DNA from: Primulina eburnea
Lineage: Eukaryota > Streptophyta > Magnoliopsida > Lamiales > Gesneriaceae
Direction: 5' to 3'
Length of the DNA: 64,000 nucleotides
Assembly (NCBI RefSeq): GCF_022965805.1
Contig: NC_133116.1
Location: 8,936,101-9,000,100, forward strand
Positions 11,156-22,285 of this stretch are shown here, one piece after another. Position numbers and translations under genes: made by a program. The notes under the pieces are model-generated. The model did not search any database and had not been told where the DNA came from. It saw only the letters and a list, made by a program, of their open reading frames with translations. Every line of letters starts with the position of its first letter. Positions within the stretch are counted from its first letter, which is position 1.

Positions 11156-13393
11156 ATGGCCTTTCCCAATTTATTCCTGTTCTTCTTCGTATTCCATGCT
11201 CTGCTTCTCAACTTTTCCGATGCCAACAACTGCCCCAAATCCTTCCCTTGTTCAGAACTTGGGCTCCTGGAGTATCCCCTCACCGGGCTCGAACGCCCCG
11301 ACTGCGGGTTAATCGGGGTTGCTTGTAATACTTCGGTACCAATGTTTAAGATTGGGGATAAAGGGCCGTTCTACGATGTTTTGGATAATATTTCCGCAAA
11401 TAAATATTTTGTTCGAGACGTATCCCTTCGGTATAATTTGGATCGCAGTAGTTGTTTTTCTTTCAGCAGTTTTCCTCTCTATATTTCTCCCAATATTTCA
11501 TTCGTAATATCCCCAAATCTCACCGTCTTCACATGTGACAAGCCTTTCTATGATAGGAGTGTGGAAGAGCATTTCAAAGATTACAAAAATTACTCGCAAT
11601 GTTCAGGCTTTGATGTATATTATAGAAACCCAGAGGATGGAAATCCTACTAGTGGGGCTGATCTCCCTTTACGATGTCGTTCGATTCAAATGCCTGTGTG
11701 GAATCGTTCTTTGAATTGGAGTGATGGCTTGTTCAAACTGCTTGCTTATGAATTTGATCTTGAGTGGCATGTTGAACAAACTAAAGGTCGGTGTCATATA
11801 TATGTTGTTCTTTACTTGCAAAAGGAACCAAATTTTATGCTAACATATAGAGTTGTTTTCTTGGCGAAAAATTCAATGCTGTTGTTTATTTTTGCTTCTT
11901 CTTGAGTAACCCCCCACTGGTTTGTTTGGGATATGCAATCACTAATTTTTCTTACCTTAGATTTGGTTGCAGGGAACAAAAAGAAGATGAAAATAATAAT
12001 AGCCGCAGGTATTGTCAGTCTGATTACCGTGTTTCCATCTTAGTATTCTGGTTTCCAAACGTTAATGAGTCTGATTTGTGGTACTTAGCTATACCGGGAG
12101 CTGCATTTTTCATGTGCTTGTTGGCCTTTTTAATCTGGCGAAACAAGAAACGAGTCACAAATGCCTACCGCCTATGGAGAAACGTATCCTCGGATCCCTC
12201 CTCAAAATCAGATATTGAAGGCGGAAGCTTATACTTCGGAATCCCTGTATTTTCCTACACAGAACTCGTGGAGGCCACGAATAACTTCGATTCCGCCCGA
12301 GAACTCGGCGATGGAGGCTTTGGAACCGTATATTATGGTACTAAAAAAGTTTCTCCTTTCTTCTCAGTATGTGGGATAAGTCCATTTCTGCAGTTTCCAA
12401 GTATAGTTTCACTAATCTGTTTATAACTAATGACTAGGGAAACTCAGAGATGGAAGAGAAGTCGCTATAAAACGACTCTACGAGCATAACTACAGAAGGG
12501 TCGAACAATTCATGAACGAGATCAAAATTCTTACATGTTTGAAGCATCCAAATCTCGTTTCTCTCTACGGCTGCACCTCCAGAAGAAGCCGAGAATTATT
12601 ACTCGTTTATGAGTACGTTGAAAATGGAACCGTAGCCGATCATCTCCATGGCAAAAGAGCTGACGAATCCCCACTAACTTGGTCCACTCGCATGAACATA
12701 GCCATAGAAACAGCAACTGCGCTAACTTACCTACACAAATCAGACATAATCCACCGCGACGTGAAGACGAACAACATATTACTCGACGGAAACTTCTGCG
12801 TCAAAGTTGCGGATTTTGGGCTGTCAAGACTCTTCCCAATCGATGCAACTCACGTCTCCACCGCTCCTCAGGGGACTCCAGGATACGTCGATCCCGAATA
12901 CCATCAATGTTACCAACTCACAGGTAAAAGCGATGTGTATAGTTTGGGGGTCGTGCTAGTCGAGCTCATATCATCCATGCCTGCAGTGGACATAAACAGA
13001 CATAGACATGAAATAAACTTGGCTAGCTTCGCTTTAAACAAGATTCAGAAATGTGATTTCGAGGAACTAATCGACTCATCTCTTGGGTACGGCACTGATG
13101 CCGAGGTCACGAGAATGACCACTTCCGTGGCCGATTTGGCTTTCCGGTGTCTGCAACCGGAGAAGGAGATGAGGCCGTCGATGGACGAGGTGTTGGATTA
13201 TTTGAAGGATATTCAGAATGGGGATGAGTTGATGTTTGAGAACGTGAAAGAGGAAAATGGGAATGGAAAGATGCTTCATTCTCCGGAGACAGACGAGGTT
13301 ATCTTGTTAAAGAACAAGAATTTGACGTCACCTGTTGCTGTTACAGATAAATGGATTAGCAGTAGCTCTACCATTGAAAGTTCCATCGAATGA
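11156..13393 (+). CDS. LRK10L: LRK10-like (WAK-related) receptor protein kinase, four exons
   Basis: Predicted exons 11156-11786, 11973-12008, 12089-12337 and 12438-13393 give 623 residues; all junctions are GT/AG and phase 1. The frame reaches back to 11132 but the first ATG is at 11156 and starts a signal peptide (MAFPNLFLFFFVFHALLL). The extracellular part is GUB_WAK_bind-like. The transmembrane segment (about 218-239) is split across the 36-nt exon 2 and exon 3. The kinase has the glycine loop GDGGFGTV (296-303), VAIK Lys317, the HRDVKTNN catalytic loop (Asp413), DFG (Asp431) and GTPGYVDPEY, so it is an RD kinase with all key residues. It is expected at the plasma membrane, signalling in defence or stress. 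Oddity: exon 1b ends before the cysteine-rich module that exon 1a has. The 36-nt exon is the least certain part. Confidence 0.87.
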
Positions 13394-13520
13394 GATTTTT
13401 TTTTATACTTCATATATGTATATCTCTATATGTAGAATGTAATATTCGAAGAACACCTTTTTGAATAAGCATGTGAAACGATTTTACGGATTTATTTTCG
13501 TATTTATACATTAGTTTGAT

Positions 13521-13702
13521 GAGTGAGTTTCATATGAGACTGTCTCACGGATCATAATCTGTGAGACGGGTCAACCCTACTCATATTCACAATAAAAAGT
13601 AATACTCTTAGCATAAAAAGTGATACTTTTTCATGGGTGATCCAAATAAGAGATCCATCTCATAAATACGATCCGTGAGACCGTCTCACATAAGTTTTTG
13701 TC
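13521..13702 (+). mobile_element. GTGAGAC-family MITE with perfect 9-bp duplication
   Basis: 182 bp from GAGTGAGTTTCATATGAGAC to ATAAGTTTTTGTC, flanked by TAGTTTGAT at 13512-13520 and again at 13703-13711. It sits ~130 bp after the kinase stop codon, possibly in the 3' UTR. This copy fixes the element boundaries on both sides. Confidence 0.93.
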
Positions 13703-14024
13703 TAGTTTGATATATGTATATCGATATATATCATTTTATATGGATAAATCACCATGTCATTTTGATTATAATATTATAATTAGCTTAGAATCTCTCAATT
13801 GATATGTTATTTTTATTTTATTTTTTACTTCTTTGACATCAGATCCAATTTTTCTTGGGACTTCTACATGTTGATTCGTCTTTGTTGACTATCATGAGAA
13901 TAACCATTCATATCAAGATTTAATAATGATTCGATTTGCTAGAATAAAAAATAAGATGTGTTTTCTTGGTTTTGATTCACCGATGAATTTATTTATTTTT
14001 TATTTTGTATATTGTTAAGGTTCA

Positions 14025-14072
14025 TCCGTCTCACAGATAAATATTCGTAAAATCGTCTCACAAGAGACCTAC
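14025..14072 (-). mobile_element. GTGAGAC-family MITE end fragment
   Basis: Only one terminal part: CCGTCTCACAGATAAATATTCG followed by CGTCTCACAAGAGACC, in reverse orientation. Confidence 0.6.
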
Positions 14073-14398
14073 TCCATAAATATATAGTTTAAGTTTCATA
14101 TGTAAATATATGAAAAGATTAATTTAAAATTTTTGGTTTTTTTAAAATGTGAATAATATGGTTTAAACATGATTTATGTAAAAATAAAAAATCATAAGGT
14201 TATGTTACTCAATATTTAAATTTCTAAATCTTTTTTCTCCAAACAAAAAATAATTTCTAAATAATTATAATTTCAAATCATAATAACCAAACACATGGTT
14301 AATTGTCGCGTAATTATTTAAAATACTAATAATAATCGTGAACACGTTTACTCGACTGTGGTACATTTGGCGCCAATGCTTCCTCCTCCTTTCATCAT

Positions 14399-14405
14399 TA
14401 TAAAA
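14399..14405 (+). promoter_or_regulatory. TATA box of the small coiled-coil gene
   Basis: TATAAAA directly upstream of a C-rich stretch that would hold the transcription start around 14430. Its position suits the predicted 5' UTR exon ending at 14517. Confidence 0.5.
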
Positions 14406-14429
14406 TGCAGCCCCGTCCAACACTCGCCA

Positions 14430-14517
14430 TTCCTCGCAGACTCCCATTTACTCACTGCATTCGCTCTCGGTCACAACTCACATAGACGCACGAAACTTGG
14501 CTGCCGATTTGAATCTG
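14430..14517 (+). other. predicted 5' UTR exon
   Basis: A more GC-rich, non-coding stretch ending in a donor (AATCTG|GTAATT). The next supported exon with an ATG is at 15747, so a ~1.2-kb leader intron is inferred. Other leader exons in 14518-15746 cannot be excluded. No coding potential was seen in that interval. Confidence 0.4.
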
Positions 14518-15746
14518 GTAATTTCTGGTTGCGTTTTCTTGTAATTCCAAATTCCAATTCCAAATATGTACTATAATAGACTTTGTTTTATGAACGTAGG
14601 AGGAGATAGAAGCTGGATTTTGTTTATTTTTCACCGGTTTTTTTTTTTTTCTGGACTTTGAATTTTCTGAATTCTAGAGACAGATAGCGAATAGATGTAA
14701 TTCGATTTTATTTGTTAACTTTTTTATTGCTGGAATGCATCGGAATTAGCTGGATAACAGATGCTTATGAGTTTGTTGCATTTTTACCATTGATTTGCTG
14801 ATATATATGTCCATAAAATTTGTTATTTACAGGTTCTCAGTTGTAAAAACTATTCAATGGCTGCTTAAATCCTCTTCACTGTTCGCGTTGTTGTGAATTG
14901 TGTTATATCTTCTTGTGATTTGTTAGAGGTTAAAAATGATACGCGGAAATTAGCATTTGAGCATTATATCTCTCATTCTCTTCTCTTACTTTTAATATGT
15001 TAAATAAGGATAATCATTTTCGATTTCTTACCATGTTTGCGAGTCTGATAGAAAATGTCGGGTACAGCTTCTTTTCTATGTTGGTACGGACAGCCTAGGG
15101 TTCTATTTTACAGTTTTAACTTCAATTGTGGCTAAAATTTAGCTATCTAGTTTTATAATTCCTTTGATGATTGATTTAGGAGAGAATTTTAGTTTTCATT
15201 GTCAAATCTTGAAGAAATTCTGTTCTCTTGTTTGAAAATTTACCTACTACCCTCGGCTGTCATGGCTACACAAAGTTTGTTAACCATATATAAAATCAGT
15301 ATAAATTCCATTTTTATATAGAACTCTACATGCATTTTTTTATCTTCTTTGACCGCAGTCCTTGTTTTTTTTTCATGTAGCTATTTCTGAGAAAGTACTT
15401 AAAATTGAATTCTACATTATCCAAGTTTTGTTTCATACAATCATGAAGTACCAAATATATGAATTAATGGTGAAGTGATTGGGGCATTCCGATACTAGTG
15501 AATTTTTGTGCATACTTCTTGCTTGGAAAATGAAAATATCATCTGAATTTGTTTTCTTCATCCAGTCTTAACAATTTCATTTCAAAGTACTGGTGTCATG
15601 GAAAAGCGGGTGAAACTTTCTGTATGAGTAATCTGTACTTTTTTGTTCTTCCCAATCATTAAGATGGCAAAATATTATGATGGTAAAAGGGGGGAAAAGA
15701 AGAAATCAATTACTATTTTCCTAATTACTACTATGGAAGTTCATAG

Positions 15747-16344
15747 ATGGAGGATACGGAGGCAATGGTGGAAGGAGGGCCTCTTGAACAGGTTCCAGGA
15801 GAAGAAAATGAGTCAAGAACTTTGAATTCTGAGCAAATCGAGATGGAGATTGCTCAGATTCTTGACAAGATCAATAACTTTACTCAAATGGTAAAATTCC
15901 ATGTTAAACAAGAGAGTATGCATGAGCTTTTCAAGAGAATTATTTGCTTCAATTTTTTTAATTTTATTTTTTATGTTTTTAAAGCTTGGAAGTGTCAACT
16001 TCTTAAAGAGCTTTTTAGAAAAAGTTTCCCCTTGTGATTTTTTGAAGGTATCTGAGTTGCTAGATTCGGGGAAGTTGATGCTGAAGGAATTGAGTAATGA
16101 ATTTGAAGAACGGGTTGTTTTGTAAGGGATTTAAAGTAAATTAGGTTTTTTAAATGACCAAAACTAGATTTTGATTGGTATTCTGAATTAAGTCTTTGGC
16201 AGAATTCACAAGGAGCAAATGGAAAAGTGGCAAGAGGAGATCAAGGAACTGCGTTTGCTGGATGCTGCAAATGAGGAGACTGATGCACTTTTGCACAATG
16301 CCAAATTTCTACTTCAGAGCATTCCAGGTGGAACCTCACAGTAA
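15747..16344 (+). CDS. small acidic, probably coiled-coil protein of unknown function
   Basis: Three short exons, 15747-15890 (144 nt), 16048-16121 (74 nt) and 16203-16344 (142 nt), join in frame to 119 residues. All junctions are GT/AG: ACTCAAATG|GTAAAA, TTGAAG|GTATCT, GTTTT|GTAAGG and TTGGCAG|AATTC. The ATG directly follows an acceptor-like ATAG after a T-rich tract. The N-terminus is acidic (MEDTEAMVEGGPLEQVPGEE); the rest is a heptad-like Glu/Lys/Leu pattern (IAQILDKINNF, LKELSNEFEERV, EQMEKWQEEIKELRLL), then ALLHNAKFLLQSIP and stop. No signal peptide, membrane segment or enzyme motif is visible. I do not recognise the family, though it looks like a conserved short plant protein. No in-frame stop interrupts the joined exons. 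Confidence 0.72.
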
Positions 16345-16842
16345 TGAATGCCATGAGTTGAAAACAAAATTATTACAGATTTATATATCAGCAGTGAGAT
16401 TTTGGTACAACCCAAGAACCTGTATTAGCATTATATGTTAGCACATCATAGTAACAAAATTTAGATTGGTTCTTGATACTTGTTTGTATTCCTTATATGC
16501 ATTAGTGACTTCGATCTTGCTTTATTCCTGAGTAAATGAAAGAGAAAAAGCAAATAGTGTTAAACATGGAAGAATATGATTTTGGTAGGATATGCGCATT
16601 AATCATTATCTACTTCTGGCAATATATGCTAATGATTGAGGCATATCAATGTAGAATTAAGCTAGGCATTGCACTGATTAATCTCATCATAATCCAATTC
16701 ATCTTTTGTGGAATTTTATTTATCACAAGTAACATTACATTTTACTTTTAAGGTAGCCGACTATAACACATTAAAGTTGTCAAACTATTTTTTTGAAGCA
16801 TCTTTTCAGTAGTGACTTTAAAATGTCAAAAGATTTAGTAGT

Positions 16843-18667
16843 CTATGCTAGTACAACAGTTTCTACTGCAGAAGGCTGGATTACTTGCTCCAAATGCTCC
16901 CCTTCATCTTCCCATATTTCAGGTATTGCTTCTCTTAGATTGTGTATGCTGTTTAAGGCATAATCTGCACCTGGTACTAACGTTGATCTCCCCACCTGCA
17001 TTTTTGTATTTTATTAGAAATTGACTGTATTTTCTCATAAAGATAGGAAGTTTGGTTAATTAGATTCTTGGTAAATTTTCGAGCTTACTATTACTGTGTG
17101 AAGCCCTGCTGCTTTTCCACTGGCAATGTTCCTAATGCTATCATCGAAGAATATCTGTAAATAAAAAAGTGAGTTATCACACGTCCTCAATTTATCACAC
17201 GCAAAACAACATTTCACGAGCTATATTTGGATACTGACTGTTTTGCATGGATCAACATTTGCAATGCGAATTGCTTCTTCAGTTCCTTGTAGAGAAGGTT
17301 TGCATAGAATTCGAGGCTTCAAACTGAAATCTTGATTCTCGACTTGAATTGCATCTTTTCCCTCTTGGGCAGAAGGGTTGAGAGTTTCAAAACATATGAC
17401 CCCTTGGAAACAGTCTTCCAATCCCAATCTGCTAAGAACTCGGGCTGCATGTGCTTGGTCCGCATTTGTGAATATCTGCATCCGAACCCATAAATTTGAA
17501 CAATTAGTGGTAGTTGGTCGGGCCTATGAAACCAAGTTGCCCTGTCTGTGACCCAAGACTATGGTGCAGGATATAGTGAGTGATTGACCTTAGCCAATCT
17601 ATGGGGTGGGATTCTTTAGGTTTCGAGTCGGACCAGGGTGCCACCTTTTTAAAAAAAAAAATGGGTCCTGTTTCACTCTTATATAGTGTGAGTCAAATTT
17701 GTATACACAGCTGAGTGATATTTGAATGTGTTGTCGACACTGGAGGTTTTCGTAATATATAATGATAAACCTGTTCTGAGGTTTCATCTCAAAATTGAGT
17801 GATCTAATTGTTTCCATTATTTGATTTTCTAAAAAAATATATAAAATGTTCCACTTTGTAGTGGAAATTGACATACTATTTTTCTTTGGGGCATGGAAAG
17901 AAGTAGATTCCTGAGAAGTGGATCAGGTTTCAGCAGATGATAGGGTAATCTTCCATGGACATAAGCATGAAACTCATCGTTATCGAATTCATATCCAATC
18001 ATCTGCAACAACCCAAAAAAAAAAAAAATCAGAAAAAGCACCCATTAGTTTCCTACAATTTAATATCTCACATCAATTTTAATATTTCTCTAAATTTTTT
18101 TTTTTGATTTAGTAATTTTTCGAAATATATTAACGAATTCATTGCTGAATAACATGTCAGATAATTGGTTTATGTCATTTTCATGTGTAACTATACAATG
18201 TCATGGAATAATTCGTCCAACCAATACAAACAAGCATGATATCACAATTTTATCCTACCTTGAGCCCAGCCATTGTTGTACCATGCTCTTTGTACAACTC
18301 CAAGCACATACTTGCAACCTCACTTTCTTCAATATGCAGGTGGTGCAACATGTATTCTGCAAAATTGAATCACAAATTCATAATCACTGGGTAATCACAT
18401 CTTCCCATAATCTCTGTTTTCGTTAACAAAATCGCCATTAATTTGTGATGATCTACAGTCAATTTCATACCTTCTATATTTCTCCTACAAGCCAAGTTGA
18501 TTCCCAAGCTCAAGGGGTACAAAGTGTCATCCATATCTAACAAAGACAGTGAAATTACATTATTTTTGTAATAAAAAAAATTCAAGAAAAATATTAGGGT
18601 ATGATAATTACTCACCAAATAGGGCAAAATCGTATTTACCAACGCTGGACTTTCTATTATCTTCCAT
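16843..18667 (-). CDS. HAD-superfamily hydrolase, pyrimidine 5'-nucleotidase/SDT1-like
   Basis: Seven exons, in transcript order 18667-18616, 18536-18471, 18356-18259, 18002-17877, 17475-17239, 17154-17089 and 16995-16843, join in frame to 265 residues with GT/AG junctions throughout. Haloacid-dehalogenase motifs are complete: motif I DMDDT (nucleophile Asp18, Asp20), motif II IFTNAD (Thr117), a conserved Lys in CKPS (about 173) and motif IV IFFDDS (Asp197, Asp198). The cap is helical, as in subfamily IA enzymes, and the phrases GTTMAGLK, YVHGRLPY and LKPDPLLR fit the plant SDT1/YjjG-like phosphomonoesterases. It probably dephosphorylates nucleotides or small phosphates in the cytosol; the substrate cannot be read from sequence. 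The gene is convergent with the small gene to its left (stop codons ~0.5 kb apart). Confidence 0.92.
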
Positions 18668-18856
18668 TTTCAGTTCCTAGAAAATCAAATTTCATATTTC
18701 TTATCATAGAAATTAATTATCACCAATGTATATAAGAACTCAGTGAAATTAATAATTCTTGCATAGAATGAAGAAAGTGAAATATTAATTAATTGAAAAA
18801 AAAATAGTATACATACCTAATTTGAAGCTTGATTTCATTACGAGGCTTGAGGGGTT

Positions 18857-18864
18857 TATTTATA
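18857..18864 (-). promoter_or_regulatory. TATA box of the HAD phosphatase gene
   Basis: On the minus strand TATAAATA, about 190 bp upstream of the ATG. A possible leader intron (GTATGT donor near 18826, ATGCAAG acceptor near 18762) would shorten the mature 5' UTR. Confidence 0.5.
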
Positions 18865-19082
18865 GTAATGGGGGATTAGATGTAAAGGGAACTCCCATGC
18901 CGACATCAAATTAGAATATATTAAAGGTGACAAGTACCATGTAAATGCCGAGGCCATTGGCATATCTTGTCCATACGACAATTCTTTTACTTGTCAGTTT
19001 CTCAATAAAAGAAATTGGTTTTTTTTAAAAAACCAATTCTTCCACAATTTTGTTAATCAATTGATCATATATAGATTATAAG

Positions 19083-19263
19083 GTAAAAACTTATGTGAGA
19101 CGGTCTCACAGATCGTATTTTGTGAGACAAATCTCTTATTTGGGTTATCAACGAAAAAGTATTACTTTTTTTATGCTAAGAATATTACTTTTTATTGTGA
19201 ATATCGATATGGTTGATTCGTCTCACAGATAAAGATTCGTGAGACCGTCTCACAAGAGACGTG
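19083..19263 (-). mobile_element. GTGAGAC-family MITE copy
   Basis: Reverse-oriented full-length member: GTAAAAACTTATGTGAGACGG at the left, the AAGTATTACTTTTT centre, GTGAGACCGTCTCACAAGAGAC at the right. The duplication is not clear. Confidence 0.83.
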
Positions 19264-19521
19264 ACGTGATTAATTTCATTATTTTCGTTTTCATTCTCGG
19301 TACTTCAAATTTTCACTAGGGCAGGGGGAAAGTGATCAACTTTACTTTTGTCAAATATCAATATAATGGTTTCATCTGTTTCACGTCAGGTGCACCTAAT
19401 GGGATATATAGGTGATATCGTCGATCATGGAATATACAAATATTCTCGATTTTTAAGAAAAATCGAGAACTCATAATTCCAAGCTGCGTAAAACTAACCA
19501 CATAATAAACATGTTTACTTT

Positions 19522-19642
19522 GGCAAAAACTTGTGTGAGACGGTCTCACGGACCATATTTTATGAGACTGATATCTTATTTGGGTCATCCATTAAAAAAT
19601 ATTTCTTATCATTCGTAAGAACGTATCACAAGATACCTACTC
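19522..19642 (-). mobile_element. GTGAGAC-family MITE, internally deleted
   Basis: About 121 bp. The left end GGCAAAAACTTGTGTGAGACGG is intact, the centre is deleted after GGTCATCCATTAAAAAA, and the right end is diverged (CGTATCACAAGATACC). Confidence 0.75.
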
Positions 19643-20294
19643 ATTTATTTTTATGATTTTGTTACAAAATTATTACCGAATTACTGAATCGAATTCGAAC
19701 TAAACCAATATGTCTCAATATACACAATTCTGATCTTTTTTTCAAAAACAAAAAAATTAGGTGAGCAACAAACAATTGAACACAAATCCCAAAAATTAAA
19801 TTCATACGATTTATTACTATTAACATGCCTAGTCGATGCTCCGATTCACGTTGGCTATTTTTTTAAAAAATATCAATCAACGTTGGCTCCAATAAATATT
19901 TGTAAAATGGACCATTAAATAATAAATTAAGTGTTGACTGCACGGTTAAAAGAAATCAGTGGATTTAGCAATAAAAGATTAAATGGAGGACACCTGTGAG
20001 GACATGTTTGTTTCCACTTGTGATTTGATTCTTCAGATGGCTAAAGAAATAGGAATAGAGGATTTTAGATAAGAATATGTATGGATTGGTATATATTCTT
20101 TGATACGTGCAATTTGGGGTATATTATTAAAATATAATAACTAATTATTCTATTCCATTGTTCATTGTTTGGCTTTAATCAACATCTCTCTTTTTTTTAA
20201 AAAAAAGAAAGTTAAAAAAAAATAATCTCCTTTTTTCCTTCCATTTGAAAGGGAATGTACAAAGACAATCTATAGTTTTATAGATATATAGTTT

Positions 20295-20476
20295 GACAAA
20301 AACTTGTGTGAGACGGTCTCACGGGTCGTATTTGTGAGACAGATCTTTTATTTGGGTCACCCATGAAAAAATATTACTTTTCATGCTAAGAGTATTACTT
20401 TTTATTGTGAATATGGGTAGGATTGACCCGTTTCACAGATTATGATCCGTGAGACGGTCTCACATGAGAATCACTC
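20295..20476 (-). mobile_element. GTGAGAC-family MITE with perfect 9-bp duplication
   Basis: 182 bp from GACAAAAACTTGTGTGAGAC to ATGAGAATCACTC, flanked by ATATAGTTT at 20286-20294 and 20477-20485. Same length as the 13521 copy, opposite orientation. Confidence 0.93.
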
Positions 20477-21029
20477 ATATAGTTTTTTCTCCATTTTGAG
20501 ATAATGAAGAAATTTTTTCTCTATCTTTTCCAATTTAAATTTTCTAGGGTGGATTTTAATGTATGTTACATAGGTTTTTTTCCCGTCACACGAGTCACGT
20601 AAGAGAATAAACGTACCAAATGAATATTGGTTTAGTGGCTTCCATAAAAAAAAAAGACAAAAACAAATTAAAATATTAAGTCACCGACCCATGCAAAGTC
20701 TAAAAAACGTAAAACCCCAAAATAATAATAATAATTTAATATATCTTCCGTTTTTAAAAAATAAAAAATATTCAATTCATTTTTAAAAAAAAAATGTAAG
20801 CCTATTTACTCCGTTTGTAAATGGTTTGAAGTCTTATTTAAAAAAAAACACAAGGTTTTAAGTTCGATTTATTTTGCATATAAGGTTTTTCATTTTTTTT
20901 TGTTTTGAATTTTTAAGGGAAGTCCTAATGTAATTTGCCGCTTTATGAAGGCCAAACTTTACATGACAAAAAAAAAAAAAAAGACAAATTTATATGACTT
21001 AATTCAATTTCCCCAATATATTAGAATTA

Positions 21030-21189
21030 AGCAAAAACTTGTATGAAACAGTCTCACGAGTCGTATTTTGTTATATGGATCTCTTATTTGGGTCATCCAT
21101 GAAAAAATAGTACTTTTTATTGTGAATATCGGTAGTATTGACCCGTCTCACAGATAAAGATTCGTGAAACCATCTCACAAAACCTACTC
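21030..21189 (-). mobile_element. GTGAGAC-family MITE, slightly shortened
   Basis: Reverse-oriented; AGCAAAAACTTGTATG at the left and CATCTCACAAAACCTACTC at the right. Flanks TTAGAATTA (21021-21029) and TTAAAATTA (21190-21198) match at 8 of 9 positions. Confidence 0.85.
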
Positions 21190-21807
21190 TTAAAATTATT
21201 CATGTGTTTTTTTATTAACTTAAGCAACCAAACTTAAAAACACTCTTTTAATAAAAAAAAAATTATTATTTAAAAAATTAATATCTAGACAAATAAACTC
21301 TTATAAAAATGTTTAAAACAACTTTTTGTCAGACCTTCAAGCAACACTTTCTGTTCCTATTAATGGATAAAAGGGAAATTGGCCTTCAGTCCCAGTCGTC
21401 GATTTTTTTTGTGTTCGGTCCCTGGGTACTTTTTTAGTACCACATTTCCACATGAAGTGTATCACATTTCCACATGAAGTGTACCACATTTTGTATGACA
21501 TAGTACCACAATTTTGTGGGTAGAGAGTGAACCCAAAAAAATGTTTTGATTGAGTATTTTTCACCAACTTCCCCGTGGATAAAACAACAATTTTTCGGTA
21601 GCTATAAAATATAGTTTATGTGATTGTATTTTGTTAGTTGTCTCATGTTTATTAGATAAAATTCATGAAAGTTGCATACATGAACTTGAACAATCCTATC
21701 TCTTGAACTTAGTCCAAATTTCAATCTTAACATATTTTAACTTTTTTCTTTCAAAAAGTATTTTTCATTACTATATCTAAATAATAAAATCACTTCTATT
21801 TATAAAT

Positions 21808-21959
21808 TGTTGAATATAAGAGTTGTAAATATTAAAAATTAGTGTGTGATGATGTAGGTAATGATGTATTTTATTTTTGGATTATTTGTAAAGATTTCCT
21901 ATAAATAGATCTCTCATTTGTGGAGAAAATCACAATTGAGTAGAGAAAAAAATATTATA
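21808..21959 (+). repeat. 5' LTR remnant of copia B
   Basis: Matches the 3' LTR at 50118 from GTTGAATATAAGAG through the TATA region CTATAAATAGATC to AATATTATAA. It lacks ~45 bp near the start, explained by deletion between two TGTTGAA repeats that the 3' LTR still has, and also lacks the LTR 3' end, primer-binding site and start of gag. Confidence 0.85.
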
Positions 21960-21984
21960 AATGAGAAAGGATTGAGATCATAAA

Positions 21985-22285
21985 AGAAAATGGCATATCG
22001 ACGTCACAAGAAAAGGCAAAAGCCATTATATTTTTGCGTCGGCATCTCGACGAGGGATTGAAATGTGAATATTTAATTGAAAAAGATCCCATGACTTTGT
22101 GGAAAGGATTGAAAAAAAGATTTGAACATATAAGGGAAGTTATACTTCCGACCGCCCGTGATGAATGGAATATGTTAAGATTCCAAGATTTTAAGAAAGG
22201 CAGTGATCACAATTCAGCGATGTAACGTATAATCTCGCAGCTAAAATTTTGTGGACATGAGGTCACAGAATCGGAAATGCTTGAT
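21985..22285 (+). pseudogene. copia B gag fragment
   Basis: Encodes a Gag N-terminal stretch (LRRHLDEGLKCEYLIE ... TLWKGLKKRFEHIREV ... DEWNMLRFQDFKK). Its last part overlaps the first 112 bp of copia A. A frame break occurs after the AAT TCA GCG ATG codons (TAA follows). The fragment stops abruptly at ATGCTTGA, where LARD internal sequence begins with a 4-bp overlap (TTGA). Confidence 0.85.

Larger units (their letters stand above)
18865..21807. other. AT-rich intergenic with dispersed MITEs
   Basis: No coding evidence. Apart from the four MITE copies listed separately, it holds long poly-A/T runs and a small tandem repeat at about 21442-21484 in which the phrase CACATTTCCACATGAAGTGTA occurs twice. 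Confidence 0.6.
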
